Origin: Acidobacteria bacterium Mor1
Lineage (GTDB): Bacteria > Acidobacteriota > Polarisedimenticolia > Polarisedimenticolales > Polarisedimenticolaceae
Assembly (NCBI GenBank): GCA_001664505.1
Contig: CP011806.1
Location: forward strand, 3,721,385 to 3,785,384
Direction: 5' to 3'
Length of the DNA stretch: 64,000 bases
A model generated the notes under the pieces. The model was not told the DNA's origin, searched no databases, and worked only from the letters and a program-made list of their open reading frames with translations. Both the position numbers and the translations under genes were made by a program. How positions within the stretch are numbered: position 1 is the first letter of the stretch; each line of letters begins with the position of its first letter. Positions 26,440 through 35,648 of this stretch are shown here, one piece after another.

Positions 26440-27573
26440 TTATCGGCTGTTATCGCCGTCAGAGCGCTTTCTCCAGGGTTCGAAGGCAAACAGGAATGAG
26501 CCGAATCCATGGGTGCCGTCCTGGAATTGTCGGGTTGGTGTGAACTCCTTGCTCCGCTCGATATAGGTGTAGCTCACCCGGAACCGCTTGTAGCGAATCG
26601 ACAGCCCGCCTCGATAGTCGTAGACCCAATGCTCAGTGTCGATGGTATGCCGGCTTCCGCGCTCCAGGCTTCCGTCCAGGAAGATGTTGCGTCCGACCAA
26701 CCGCCCTTCGACGCCCAGAAAGATATGAAAATCCCGCTTGCTTCGGTCTTTCGTTTGAGTAGGCATGAATGCGTTGCGAATGGAACCTGGCGCGAAGGTG
26801 TCGATATTCCAGCCGGCCTGTAGGTCGACACGCCCGAATGCGTTGGCCGCGACATTGCCCAGGGCTCCACCCCCGGCGAAGGATGCGCCGAAATTCCGGT
26901 TCCCAAGACGAGTGCGATACTCGTAGTTCAGGTTTGCCCCGAGCTTCGTATCGACCTCTTCGACCCAGGTCGGAAGGCCGTCGCCGATGAGTTGATGGAT
27001 CTCCTTCTGGATGAATCGTCCACCTGCGGGAGGACCAACGACGCCTAGCTGAAGCTCGAACTGGTGGGCATAGGGCCTCGGGTTTTCGGCGCGGTCATCC
27101 ACGTTCGAATCGGCCCCACGAGTGGTTTCTTCTGCGCCCTGCTCGTCCCGTGCGCTGGTTTCGTCGTCGTCGCTGCTTATGGTGAGCAGGAAACTCCCGT
27201 AGAGCCAAGCCGCCCACGGGCGATCGGCGAGATCGAGTTCCGCGGCTTCGATATCTTCGGGGGTGTACATCTGGTGGCCGAATGCGAAGCCACTTCGGAA
27301 TACCGGCCTATCGAACCAGTTGCTGATCCAGCTTTCGACTTCGAGGCCCCACTCCGTCATGTTGTCTTCACGGACGCAGCTGAACCTGAGGCCATTCGTG
27401 TAGTCTCGATCGGAGCCGCTGACGATGTCGAACGCGTCATTCTCCCAGTAGTATTGACACCAACTCCTTGGCGTAGGCGGGTCCTTCTTCTTGTCCTCCT
27501 CTGCGGAGATGCACGGAACGCCAGCCAGCAATGTCAGGATCCACACACAGAGAAACTTCGGGCGGCTAAACAT
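26440..27573 (-). CDS. LpxR-family lipid A 3'-O-deacylase
   Basis: A 377-residue outer-membrane protein of the LpxR (DUF2219) family with signal MFSRPKFLCVWILTLLAGVP. Family hallmarks are YYWENDAFDI (Asn-Asp), SDRDYTNGLRFSC (Thr), FAFGHQMYTPEDIEAAELD (His of the catalytic centre) and LADRPWAAWLYG. In Salmonella LpxR the matching Asn, Asp, Thr and His take part in calcium-dependent removal of the 3' acyloxyacyl chain, so catalysis seems intact. An acidic insert (SSDDDETSARDEQGAEE) is unusual. It overlaps the M36 protease gene by 8 bases and lies downstream of it, implying co-transcription. The role is probably envelope remodelling. Confidence 0.85.
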   Translation of the reverse strand: MFSRPKFLCVWILTLLAGVPCISAEEDKKKDPPTPRSWCQYYWENDAFDIVSGSDRDYTNGLRFSCVREDNMTEWGLEVESWISNWFDRPVFRSGFAFGHQMYTPEDIEAAELDLADRPWAAWLYGSFLLTISSDDDETSARDEQGAEETTRGADSNVDDRAENPRPYAHQFELQLGVVGPPAGGRFIQKEIHQLIGDGLPTWVEEVDTKLGANLNYEYRTRLGNRNFGASFAGGGALGNVAANAFGRVDLQAGWNIDTFAPGSIRNAFMPTQTKDRSKRDFHIFLGVEGRLVGRNIFLDGSLERGSRHTIDTEHWVYDYRGGLSIRYKRFRVSYTYIERSKEFTPTRQFQDGTHGFGSFLFAFEPWRKRSDGDNSR

Positions 27574-29464
27574 CGATTCCTAGCTCCTTGAACGCGCTTT
27601 CCGTCGCGAGGCGGGCGGCATCGTGGGAGGCGGCAGGTAGCAGGGGCTGCCCTGTGGCGGAGATCGGCAGGTCTACCAGTGCGTCAAGCGCCGCAAGGCA
27701 ACTGCGGGCGCCTTCAATGAAGTCGACCTCCGGATTCGTGATCAGTTTCAGCGAGTTCACAACGGTTTGCCAGCCGATCTCATGACCGAGCATCGCTTCG
27801 CCCAGGGTAGCGCCGATCTTCTCGTTCATCCTGAGCAACGCCTCTGCCCATACCTGCCCCGCGTCGTACTGGTCGGCGACCCCGCCATTGAGGACATCGC
27901 CGTGGCGGAGACTGAAGCCTGGGCCGTACGGGTGACGCCGGACGGGTACGCTCGAATTCTTGGCGGAGTAGCGCGCAAAGATGGTTCTCCGCTTCGCGGC
28001 GGCATTTCTGCTCAGGCGTTGGTAGTGTTCGATCGACATCGCGAAGTAGTCGCAGTACCCCTCGTCAATTGCTCTGGCCTCGAGCGACTGCTGTTTCTCC
28101 GAGAGCCACAAATGCTCTCCCAGAACGAGACGACTGGTCAGTCCGTGAACATACTCGTGGATGACGACCGATGAATCGAGTGACGTCCGTCTTCCTCCGA
28201 CATTCCCGAGGTACATCGCACAACTGTGGCCCTCGGGCTTCGGATCGAACACGGCTCCTCTCTTGTTGTCGATCCGAACGATCAGTTCGTCTCCGGGCTT
28301 CCCACCCATGCCGAAATTCTTGTCTTGGAAGTTGCGCTCTCGTTCGCGGAAGCCGAGAAGATAGAAGAAGTCATGAAGGTAGTTGCAAAGGTAGAACGCC
28401 TGTACGACCCCGCGGTCTTGTGCCCCCGAGGGGGCGAAAGAAATCGTTCCGTCGCTGAGTCTCGATCCCTTCAACGTTCTCCTGGCCCTGGCTTCCACGT
28501 TGTTGCCGACAGTTCGGCGCCCTTTGACCCAGGGCCGCGGAAACGCCGCCGGCAGCCCCTCCGGGCGAATCCGCGGATAGGCGTCGGGTGCTACCGGGAA
28601 TGAAACCGTCTTTCTAGGAGTGTCTGGATCCCAGGTGTAGATCCTTCCCTGTTTCTGCACATCCTTCGTGATTCGCGAGCAGAAGAGGATCTCTTCTCCA
28701 TGATCCTCGTCTGCCCCGACGACCAGCTCGAAGGTCGGCAGCCTGTCCGGCAACGAAACCTGGAGTGTCCATCCGAGACGGATATCGTCCCCCCGGAACA
28801 GGAGGGTCAGATGGGCGGCGACCACATGACGAAACGGCCGCTTGCGCAAGACAGTGTCATGTCGTGGGCTCTGAGGCACCGCCATCACTTCGGGGCGCGA
28901 CATGTTGAAGCGCGGCTGTTTCGATCTCGGCAGGTCGTAGTCGGCGTAGTCGAAGTGCTCCTTGAAGTGTCGCACGGTCGCGAGGAGCGCCTCGGATGCG
29001 GTCACTCGTGGGCGAATCTCGGGCAGGCCGGTACGCGGAACGTTGTTGCCCCCTACAAGAATGACCGCTCCGGCCTCGTTGAAGTGTACGGACCTTCGTG
29101 ACTCGAACAGCGGCACGCCCAGCCGCGCTTGCTGCAAGTGAATGATCTGGGTCGCTCGACTACTCGTATGCTGCAGCGTGGATTCGGGAATGAACTCGAG
29201 CGATTCCCGCGCACCGCAGGTGAGCAGCGGCATGATGCGGTCCAGGTGACGCACGGCTCGGTCCATGTACCAGCCGCGCCCCGGGCGGGCGCCCTTTGAC
29301 TCGACGACACGAGGAGAGCCGGTGCAGGGATTGACCCCCTCGGGTTTGACCCGGTGAGATTTGGGGAGACGCCGATTGACTCGAGTGGTCAGAACACGCC
29401 AGTTCGTGTCGTTGCCCGCGTCGTCTCGGCGCCGTCGGGTATCGAGTTCCAGGCTAGTTGCCAC
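27566..29464 (-). CDS. M36 (fungalysin-like) metalloprotease
   Basis: The FTP-type propeptide region (LQQARLGVPLFESRRSVHFN) is followed by a peptidase domain with VVIHEYVHGLTSR (HEYVH, zinc ligands, near residue 437) and EGYCDYFAMS (the third, Glu ligand). FNMSRP, FYLCNYLHDFFYLLGF and VNGGVADQYDAG-like GDVLNGGVADQYDAG are also usual in M36 proteins. The open frame extends to 29608, but its first codons lie in the terminator of the RRM gene. I therefore prefer GTG 29464, preceded by GAGGT (632 residues). No signal peptide is visible with either start, which is odd for this secreted family; a later start or a different export route is possible. Confidence 0.82.
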   Translation of the reverse strand: MATSLELDTRRRRDDAGNDTNWRVLTTRVNRRLPKSHRVKPEGVNPCTGSPRVVESKGARPGRGWYMDRAVRHLDRIMPLLTCGARESLEFIPESTLQHTSSRATQIIHLQQARLGVPLFESRRSVHFNEAGAVILVGGNNVPRTGLPEIRPRVTASEALLATVRHFKEHFDYADYDLPRSKQPRFNMSRPEVMAVPQSPRHDTVLRKRPFRHVVAAHLTLLFRGDDIRLGWTLQVSLPDRLPTFELVVGADEDHGEEILFCSRITKDVQKQGRIYTWDPDTPRKTVSFPVAPDAYPRIRPEGLPAAFPRPWVKGRRTVGNNVEARARRTLKGSRLSDGTISFAPSGAQDRGVVQAFYLCNYLHDFFYLLGFRERERNFQDKNFGMGGKPGDELIVRIDNKRGAVFDPKPEGHSCAMYLGNVGGRRTSLDSSVVIHEYVHGLTSRLVLGEHLWLSEKQQSLEARAIDEGYCDYFAMSIEHYQRLSRNAAAKRRTIFARYSAKNSSVPVRRHPYGPGFSLRHGDVLNGGVADQYDAGQVWAEALLRMNEKIGATLGEAMLGHEIGWQTVVNSLKLITNPEVDFIEGARSCLAALDALVDLPISATGQPLLPAASHDAARLATESAFKELGIDV

Positions 29465-29569
29465 GGTGCTACCTCGGGCGAGCGGTCGCTTTTCGCGATC
29501 ATACACCACCCCAGGGTACCCAAAGCACTCTGTCTCAAATCGACGAACGCCCTGCCGCAGTAGCTCCCC

Positions 29570-29602
29570 AAAACAAGAAAGGGGCGCCCCGAAGGGCGCC
29601 CC
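29570..29602 (-). terminator. Intrinsic terminator of the RRM gene
   Basis: A 9-bp perfect stem (GGGGCGCCC/GGGCGCCCC) with CGAA/TTCG tetraloop at 29581-29602 is followed on the minus strand by TTTCTTGTTTT, a canonical rho-independent terminator, 50 bases past the RRM stop. Confidence 0.9.
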
Positions 29603-29650
29603 AGTCATCGGCTTATTTGTTGTCGGTCGCGCCCCGAGGGACGCTAGCGA

Positions 29651-29956
29651 CTAGTAGCGACCGCCGCCGCCGCCGAAGCCGCCGCGACCACCGCCGCCGC
29701 CACCGGTGCGCTCACGCGCCTCGTTGACGTTCAGCTGGCGTCCACCCATCGAGTAGCCGTTCAGCGAGGAGATGGCCTGCTCGGCCTGCTCGGCGCTGCC
29801 CATCTCGACGAAGCCGAAGCCACGGGGGCGTCCGGTTTCGCGGTCGGTGACCAGGTGGACATCGGTGACGGTGCGCTCACCCTGTTCGAACAGAGCACGC
29901 ACCTCGGCCTCATCGGCACTGAAGGGCAGGTTGCCAACGTACAATCTCGTTCCCAT
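29651..29956 (-). CDS. Glycine-rich RRM RNA-binding protein
   Basis: A 101-residue protein with one RNA-recognition motif: RLYVGNLPFSADEAEVRALF contains RNP2 and GRPRGFGFVEM is RNP1. The tail is Gly-rich (GGGGGGRGGFGGGGG), typical of the small bacterial Rbp proteins found in cyanobacteria and other phyla. It binds single-stranded RNA; many family members are cold-induced. The ATG at 29956 has GGAG seven bases upstream; a TTG two codons earlier is possible. It is single-gene, with a strong terminator and a long 5' region. Confidence 0.92.
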   Translation of the reverse strand: MGTRLYVGNLPFSADEAEVRALFEQGERTVTDVHLVTDRETGRPRGFGFVEMGSAEQAEQAISSLNGYSMGGRQLNVNEARERTGGGGGGRGGFGGGGGRY

Positions 29957-30337
29957 TCTCAAACTCCAATGCTCACAATCTGCGAGCTAGAAACCAGGTT
30001 CCCGGCCCATTCCCCGACAGCGGGGCTTGGATCAGCGCCGAAGCTTTGATCGAACTTCGGTCGAGGCTACGGCACGGCAAAAAGTCGTTTCTGTACGATT
30101 GGTTGCGACCGGGCACCTATTTCGAGGGTAACAGTGGCCCGGAGAGGCGTCAAGGCAACCTCCTGGAGGTCCCTGATCCCTGACATCCTGGGCCAGGTTT
30201 GGACGGGAAGCCCGCATCCCCGATCAGCCACGCCAGCGTTGCAGGGGACCGCAGAGTCGAGGAGTAGGCGGGCGCCCGCCAAACGATCCTGGCTGGTCCC
30301 GGGCCAGCCCCCCAGGCTGGCCGCCTGAACCGGAGAC
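29957..30337. other. 380-base intergenic region, probable leader of the RRM gene
   Basis: No gene is seen. On the minus strand this is the 5' region of the RRM gene. A hairpin at 30037-30060 (GCCGAAGCTT/GAACTTCGG, one mismatch) lies about 80 bases before its start, and U-rich ACGACTTTTTGCC follows at about 30081-30092. Long structured leaders are common on cold-inducible RNA-binding genes, but this function is inferred. Confidence 0.4.
30302..30322 (-). terminator. Stem-loop after the 30338 membrane protein gene
   Basis: GGCCAGCC and GGCTGGCC form an 8-bp stem around a 5-base loop, 16 bases beyond the minus-strand stop at 30338. No U-run follows, so it is a weak terminator candidate. Confidence 0.45.
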
Positions 30338-30859
30338 CTACTCGGCCAGCTCGCCTTCCCAGGATTGAATCCCGAGTTCACCCTTGTGGCAGAAGTACTT
30401 CCCTGCGATCTGCTTTCTCTGGGCGATGTCCCCCCAGAAGGAACAGTGGTTGTCATCCTCGGCGTCGTAGAACACAACGGCAATTCGGTTGTCCTCGAGA
30501 AACCCCCGGCACTTGCCTTCAAGTCGAGTGTCGCTGGAAAGCGACTGGCTGCACTCATAGGGGGTGCCGTCCAGTGGAAAGTCCCAGTGGTAGGTCCAGC
30601 CCGGACCACCCGATGTCGAGACATTCGATAGGAGGTGCCCCGGTGCTCTTTCTCGTCCGACGAAGTAGACAGCAGTTATCGCAAGCGCCACCCAGAGTAG
30701 GGCAACCGCTGCGATCATCCATCGAGACACCTCCACGTTTCGAAGCATCTCGCGCAGGAATAGTGCGCCCAACACCAAAATCAGAACCAGCAAAGACACA
30801 AGCGAGGTTGCGCCCTCGGTAAACACAGAAGTCAGATCGAATCGGATCAATGTGCACAC
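30338..30859 (-). CDS. Two-helix membrane protein with Cys-containing outer domain
   Basis: A 173-residue protein starting at GTG 30859, 26 bases after the trypsin-like gene on the same strand; the longer frame to 31195 overlaps that gene. Two membrane helices (TSLVSLLVLILVLGALFL; WMIAAVALLWVALAITAVYF) are followed by a domain with four cysteines (YECSQS, GKCRGF, NHCSFWG, YFCHKG) likely outside the cytoplasm. No family is recognised. Its place directly after a serine protease suggests a functional pair, perhaps substrate, anchor or immunity-like partner. Confidence 0.65.
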   Translation of the reverse strand: MCTLIRFDLTSVFTEGATSLVSLLVLILVLGALFLREMLRNVEVSRWMIAAVALLWVALAITAVYFVGRERAPGHLLSNVSTSGGPGWTYHWDFPLDGTPYECSQSLSSDTRLEGKCRGFLEDNRIAVVFYDAEDDNHCSFWGDIAQRKQIAGKYFCHKGELGIQSWEGELAE

Positions 30860-30885
30860 TCCATTGCCGCCGTTCAGGGCGGACC

Positions 30886-31881
30886 TCAATCGACCAGGGA
30901 AATGTCTCCGGAAAAGACTCCGCGCCCGAAGAGACGGTAGGCCGGAATCGCGACGGAGACGTAGATCTGCCCACCGCCAGGGCGCTCGCGCACCAGCCCG
31001 TAGAAGTGCATCCCCAACAGTCGTCCATCCTCGTCGATCAGCGCTGAACCGCTGTCGCCGGGGTAGGTGTCGGCTTCGCTCTCGTACACGCTGGCGAAGC
31101 GCCGGGTCTGTCCGTTCCGGTATTCCAACGCCACGCCGAACTGCTCTGAGAGACACTCGGCGGGGATGACGCCTGTCGGGGTCGCTATCTCGCATTCCTT
31201 CGGGATGAGATTGCCCATGTAGATCGAGCTGGGGTACAGATCACTGATCCAGGGGACCAGTGAGTCCTCGTCTTCGATCAGCGCCAGGGCGGCATCCATG
31301 GCGAACCGGTTCCCTCCCGGACTCAGATTCGTGTACTCGGCCAGCGGGCCGACGTCGAACTCCTGACCTGTGTCGTCGGTTCGTACGAGGTACGCGTCTT
31401 CGTCCGGCTGCAAACCAGGATTCTTCGAGGACAGCGCAAAAACGTGGTGACACCCGAGCAGGTAGATCGATTCGGGATCCCCGGCAAGCTCGACCTCACA
31501 GCACGCGCTACCGATCGATTGTTTGCGGCCGCGGGGAGGGCGGGCGATGATCGCGTCTTCGGGCTCTCCCCACCCCAACTCTTCGACATCGGTGGGGATC
31601 GAGCATCGTCGCTTCCGGCCTCCGACGGTCACGTAGGCGGAAACGGACGAAGGCACGCCACCTGAACGGCGCCGGGTCCACTTGCGACGCACCAGGAATC
31701 TCAGGCAAACCGTGCTCTCTTCACGCTCCCCCGCGACCGTCTTGAGGCCGGCGCCGACGGAAATGACGTTGGGAATACTCCCACGCCATTCCGCCGCGCG
31801 CCTCTGAGCCACACTGCGAGCGAGGAGGTGTTGACTCGCAGGATCGAGGCCACTCCAGATGGGGCATGGTGCGTCGTTCAA
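30886..31881 (-). CDS. Trypsin-like serine protease, cytoplasmic or non-classical export
   Basis: A 331-residue protein. LLGCHHVFAL carries the catalytic His, RFAMDAALALI the Asp and ADTYPGDSGSALID the Ser (GDSGS), the order of chymotrypsin-fold proteases. The end FGRGVFSG and an Ala/Arg-rich N-terminus precede and follow the fold. No signal peptide is seen from the TTG start at 31881, which has AAAGG seven bases upstream. Such signal-less trypsin-like proteins occur in several accessory and defence loci, but no such partner is evident here. The next gene is a small membrane protein. Confidence 0.75.
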   Translation of the reverse strand: MNDAPCPIWSGLDPASQHLLARSVAQRRAAEWRGSIPNVISVGAGLKTVAGEREESTVCLRFLVRRKWTRRRSGGVPSSVSAYVTVGGRKRRCSIPTDVEELGWGEPEDAIIARPPRGRKQSIGSACCEVELAGDPESIYLLGCHHVFALSSKNPGLQPDEDAYLVRTDDTGQEFDVGPLAEYTNLSPGGNRFAMDAALALIEDEDSLVPWISDLYPSSIYMGNLIPKECEIATPTGVIPAECLSEQFGVALEYRNGQTRRFASVYESEADTYPGDSGSALIDEDGRLLGMHFYGLVRERPGGGQIYVSVAIPAYRLFGRGVFSGDISLVD

Positions 31882-31919
31882 CCCAGGACCTTTCTTCGAC
31901 CAGCCGTCGACAGGGGCGA

Positions 31920-32834
31920 CTATTGGGAGTCTGCCTTGCCGTCCTCGGCGTTGGCGTCGCTCACCGACGTGAACGGTTTCTTGAAGGCGTTCTCATTTCC
32001 GAGGAAGGTGTAGCTGAAACCGATGAACGCGGCCGTGTCGGTCCTCGAGCCGAGGTTGCCCAGGACGCCTGGGTCGGTGATCGGATCACCAGCCCGAACA
32101 CCTGCCGGCAAGCGGTCAACGGAGCCGAACGCGATCCCGCCGCCGATGTACGCCTGCTTGCCGATTCTCCAGAAGGGCCCGGCGTAGTAGGTCGTTTCGG
32201 AAGCGTCGGAGACCCCGAGGCCGAATGAGAGCGAAGGGTATCCCTTGCCCCAGTTCTTTCCGCGCACATGGATGAAGGCGGCGACGCCCAGATTCGTTGC
32301 ATCCTCGGCATCGTCGTCCCGGAAGATCACGTCCTGGCCGGATCCGTCGTCGCGAGATCCGAACACCGGGCTCGTCAGTTCGGAGATCGTGAAGCCGCCC
32401 CCGAAGTCGACATCTGCGCCGGAGTCGGAAACGGCGACGATCACGACTGCGTTTTCGAGCTCCGAATGGGGAGCGGTGGAGCAAGCTGCCGGCCGTCTTC
32501 CCTCGATCTTGGTGATGTTGAAGATGTATCCGCCGACGTTGCCGTCGTGGGTGACCTTGATCGGGTTCTTCGTCGTGATCCCGTCGTCGCCTTGCTCGCC
32601 TGGCTCCGGCGCTCTCTCGACTTTCTCGACGTTGTAGTCGAAGCACTCCTTCGCGGTCTTGTTGATCTGAAGGATGAACTCCTCGCCGGCTTTCAGGGCG
32701 ATCTGGAACGAGGCGTTCTTGCCCGAACTGTGGTCGTACGGCAGCTCTTTGACCTTGTCCTTGGCGGACACGGAGCTCACTCCGAATAGAGCCAAAAGCG
32801 AAATCAAGGCGAAAAAAGCCGAATGGGTCTTCAT
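31920..32834 (-). CDS. Exported hypothetical protein with barrel-like C-terminus
   Basis: A 304-residue protein with signal MKTHSAFFALISLLALFGVS and Ala cleavage region. ATG 32834 has GGAG six bases upstream; a longer frame to 32876 is less likely. The N-terminal half (FQIALKAGEEFILQINKTA) may be a beta-sandwich; the C-terminal half has strands (SLSFGLGVSDASETTYYAGP; QAYIGGGIAFGS; TAAFIGFSYTFLG) like a small outer-membrane barrel but lacks a final aromatic. It precedes the trypsin-like gene by 39 bases, so the three minus-strand genes may be one operon. No family is recognised. Confidence 0.65.
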   Translation of the reverse strand: MKTHSAFFALISLLALFGVSSVSAKDKVKELPYDHSSGKNASFQIALKAGEEFILQINKTAKECFDYNVEKVERAPEPGEQGDDGITTKNPIKVTHDGNVGGYIFNITKIEGRRPAACSTAPHSELENAVVIVAVSDSGADVDFGGGFTISELTSPVFGSRDDGSGQDVIFRDDDAEDATNLGVAAFIHVRGKNWGKGYPSLSFGLGVSDASETTYYAGPFWRIGKQAYIGGGIAFGSVDRLPAGVRAGDPITDPGVLGNLGSRTDTAAFIGFSYTFLGNENAFKKPFTSVSDANAEDGKADSQ

Positions 32835-32940
32835 CTGGGTCTCCTGCCGAGCCTTGTTCTGGTTTACATGTCTCAAATATTCTTATACACAAACAAAGTT
32901 TGGGGCGCAAGAATACCCAGTCTCAAGAAGGGAGTCCTTT

Positions 32941-35514
32941 TCAGGAGCCCTGGCGGGCTTGGCGCAGTTGCGCAGCGAATGCTGAGGCGCTGCTCGGACG
33001 TTTCGACTCGCGGCCGGCCAGGAAACCACCAAGCGTTTCGGCCAGTCCAGGCGGGCAGTCGGGGACGAACTCCCGGATGTCAGGGACCTCTTCCGTCAAG
33101 ATGCGGCCAAGCCCGAAGGGTTCGCCGGGGGTCCAAAGCGGATGCCGTCCCGCCAAGGCCTCGAACAGTACGAGCGCCAGCGCCCAGAGATCAAAGGAAG
33201 GGCCGGGTGTCCGGCGCAGCACGGCCTCCGGCGAAAGGTACAAGGGCGTCCCGGCCACACGGCCGAACGGTGTAGCACTGGCGATGGATTGGGTGGCCTC
33301 CTCGGAAGGAGTGCCCAGCAGCGACGCGTCGACCGATCTTCGAACCGGGGAGGACTCTCGCCTCTCAGTCAGGAGGTACGCCAGCCCGAAGTCCAGCAGT
33401 TTGGGCGACCCATCCTGGTCGAAGCCGATGTTGCTGGGTTTGATGTCTCGATGCAGGAATCCGCGTTGATGGGTGTGTTCGAGCGCGTCACAGATCCGAA
33501 GCGTGGTCTCGACGGCCTCTTCAACCTCCAGCGGACCGCGGCTGATTCGCTCTGAGAGCGTGCCGCCTCCCAGATACTCGAGCACCAGGAAGGGCGCCCC
33601 CTCCCAGGACTCGAGCCCGTAGATAAGCGCCAGGTTCGCGTGCCGTACGGCCGCCATGGTCCGCGCCTCTCGCCGCAGCCGCGATGCGCGAGCGGAGTCC
33701 ATTCGGGGTAGGGCCTTGATGGCTACTTCGCGGTGAAGGGAAAGATCGACTCCCAGGTAGACCACCCCCATGCCGCCGCGCCCTATCCGTCGCTCCAGAC
33801 GAAACTTGCCGAACAGGTCGCGCGGGAGAATCGCAGGCCGAAGTGAGCCTGAGCACTCAGGGCAGGCGACAGCGCCACCTTCGACAACGAGGTAGCAGGA
33901 CTCACATTCGTGAGCCGTTATCACCGATCCTGCCGCGAGTGGCCTTCTCGACCCAGGCGCGGAGCTTCTCAGCAACTGGTTCTCCCACGCAAGCGCTCCC
34001 GCCGACGCGACCCGGGCAAGCAGCCGTAGATCTGAAGTCGAAAAGGGTAGTTCGCTCTTCTTCTCGCCGAGGGAGAGCACTCCGAACAGCCGATTCTCGG
34101 CACCACGCATCGGGACAAGTAGTTTGGAACCGAGATCGAGCAGCCACCGACGGTCTTCGTCCGAGAGCGAGTCGATCAACGGGCCCGGTCTTTCGAACTC
34201 AACCCGAACGGGTCTGGACGCAGCGTGCAACTGCCGAGCCAGAGGTCCGTCGGGATTCAAAGGCCTCATATTTCGCGACGCAGATTGCAAAGCCCCGCTA
34301 TCCCAGTCGAGCAGAAACGCGTCAAAAGCCGTCACATGCAATGCCTTGTCGATCTGCCGGCCGAGCAGTGACGCCATGCTCTCCGAGCTGTCCAGCTTTC
34401 CAAGCTGCTCGACCATGTTGGTCAAGATGCGGTGAGAATCGTACTGCTCTCGAAAGTACTTCCGGTCCAGCGCCTCGAGAATGCTGTCTCGAGAGCGATA
34501 CGCCGCGATCGCAGCCGCACCCAGGAGGAACAGCGCTGCCGAGGGGGACCCTGTCGCGACGTCGACCAACGGTTTGTTGCGGTTGGACGCGATCAGCAGC
34601 GCGAGGCCCAGGAAAGGAAGAGCAATGAGGCTGAGGATCGAGTACCGCGCCAGCGCATACTGAAGCGCCCGCCGCACAACCAGTCGGATATCCAACGCTC
34701 GATCGACCACGACCGCATAAGCCGTGGTAAACGGAATGAGCAACATGGGCGGAAGAACGATCAGCCCGACGGCGAGTCGATACTCGCGGTTCGACAGGAA
34801 GGCTTCAACGGCAGGGAACAGCGACTCGACGAAGATCGCAATGGTGATCGGTGTGGTGCCGAACAACAGCGCACTCAGGAACAGTCTCGCCTTTCGCTTC
34901 TCCGCGACAGGCACGCGCCCGGACTTCCAGCTCATGAACCCGATGGCCGCCAGGACCATCCCCATGACGAGGATCCAGTAGAGCCCCAGTGGCGTTCTCT
35001 TCAAGGCGTAGTCCGGGGGCAGTAGGCCGACAGTGGTGGCCAGATCTCCAACTGCCAGGATGACGCCGACGATCAAGCTGGCTCGGAGAGAACCCTCCTG
35101 GATCCGCCTTCCGATGCCGAGCAATGGGCCCCGAGGAAACTCCGAGGCGAAGCGCCAGATTGCCAGCGGAAGGAACGCGTCGAGGGGCAAGGCGGCAAGC
35201 AGCCGCGCGGCCCACCAGATTGCAGGAGCCGCGTCTTCCCAGGCGACGAGAAGTCCTCGAGCGAAAGCGGCGGAGACCAATCCGAATGCGAGGCTCAGAT
35301 GCGTGGCGCGAGCATCGTGTCGCCGAACACCCCACAGGAGCGCGGCACCGCCGGCAAACAGCAGGGCCTCCAGTGCGTAAACCCAACCGGGGAGTTTGGT
35401 CCCGCTGGTCAGGATGCCCGGGTCGTGGAGGGCGCCCCCAAGGGCCATGAGAACTCGCGAAACCGCCAGTGCGAGCAGAAGGCGACCGAGAGCCGTTGCG
35501 ATCGTGGTAGCCAT
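32941..35514 (-). CDS. Membrane Ser/Thr protein kinase with GAF and zinc ribbon
   Basis: An 857-residue protein with the kinase at its C-terminus. Residues 1-350 contain about ten membrane helices (LYWILVMGMVLAAIGFMSW; LIVLPPMLLIPFTTAYAVVV). A linker (LDRKYFREQYDSHRILTNMV) and GAF-like domain (ALHVTAFDAFLLDWD; LLVPMRGAENRLFGVLSLGE) follow. A zinc ribbon (HECESCYLVVEGGAVACPEC) lies directly before the kinase. The Hanks kinase has GRGGMGVVYLG (P-loop), VAIKALP (Lys), HRDIKPSN (catalytic loop), LLDFGLA (DFG) and GTPLYLSPEA. All catalytic residues are present. It probably senses a membrane or small-molecule signal and phosphorylates cytoplasmic proteins. It is divergent from a small gene and an ECF sigma gene, a plausible regulatory unit. 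Confidence 0.9.
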   Translation of the reverse strand: MATTIATALGRLLLALAVSRVLMALGGALHDPGILTSGTKLPGWVYALEALLFAGGAALLWGVRRHDARATHLSLAFGLVSAAFARGLLVAWEDAAPAIWWAARLLAALPLDAFLPLAIWRFASEFPRGPLLGIGRRIQEGSLRASLIVGVILAVGDLATTVGLLPPDYALKRTPLGLYWILVMGMVLAAIGFMSWKSGRVPVAEKRKARLFLSALLFGTTPITIAIFVESLFPAVEAFLSNREYRLAVGLIVLPPMLLIPFTTAYAVVVDRALDIRLVVRRALQYALARYSILSLIALPFLGLALLIASNRNKPLVDVATGSPSAALFLLGAAAIAAYRSRDSILEALDRKYFREQYDSHRILTNMVEQLGKLDSSESMASLLGRQIDKALHVTAFDAFLLDWDSGALQSASRNMRPLNPDGPLARQLHAASRPVRVEFERPGPLIDSLSDEDRRWLLDLGSKLLVPMRGAENRLFGVLSLGEKKSELPFSTSDLRLLARVASAGALAWENQLLRSSAPGSRRPLAAGSVITAHECESCYLVVEGGAVACPECSGSLRPAILPRDLFGKFRLERRIGRGGMGVVYLGVDLSLHREVAIKALPRMDSARASRLRREARTMAAVRHANLALIYGLESWEGAPFLVLEYLGGGTLSERISRGPLEVEEAVETTLRICDALEHTHQRGFLHRDIKPSNIGFDQDGSPKLLDFGLAYLLTERRESSPVRRSVDASLLGTPSEEATQSIASATPFGRVAGTPLYLSPEAVLRRTPGPSFDLWALALVLFEALAGRHPLWTPGEPFGLGRILTEEVPDIREFVPDCPPGLAETLGGFLAGRESKRPSSASAFAAQLRQARQGS

Positions 35515-35555
35515 CAGAACCGTGAGCGCTTCGATTTGGGAGCCCTGCTTACTGG

Positions 35556-35584
35556 TTCAGGGCCAACGACTTAGAGTATATAAT
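35556..35584 (+). promoter_or_regulatory. Possible sigma-70 promoter for the 35649 gene
   Basis: TTCAGG (35556-35561), a 17-base spacer, then TATAAT (35579-35584), a perfect -10 hexamer in an otherwise GC-rich region. It lies about 65 bases before the ATG at 35649. Confidence 0.5.
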
Positions 35585-35606
35585 GACGGCAGAATTTCAG
35601 GGACTG

Positions 35607-35629
35607 CCCTGGGAATGTCCGTCCCAGGG
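35607..35629. repeat. Leader hairpin/palindrome
   Basis: CCCTGGGA-ATGTCCG-TCCCAGGG, a perfect 8-bp inverted repeat between the -10 box and the start of the 35649 gene. It may be an RNA hairpin in the leader or a protein-binding site near the kinase and sigma genes. Confidence 0.5.
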
Positions 35630-35648
35630 AACCGTATGTGAGGTGGCC

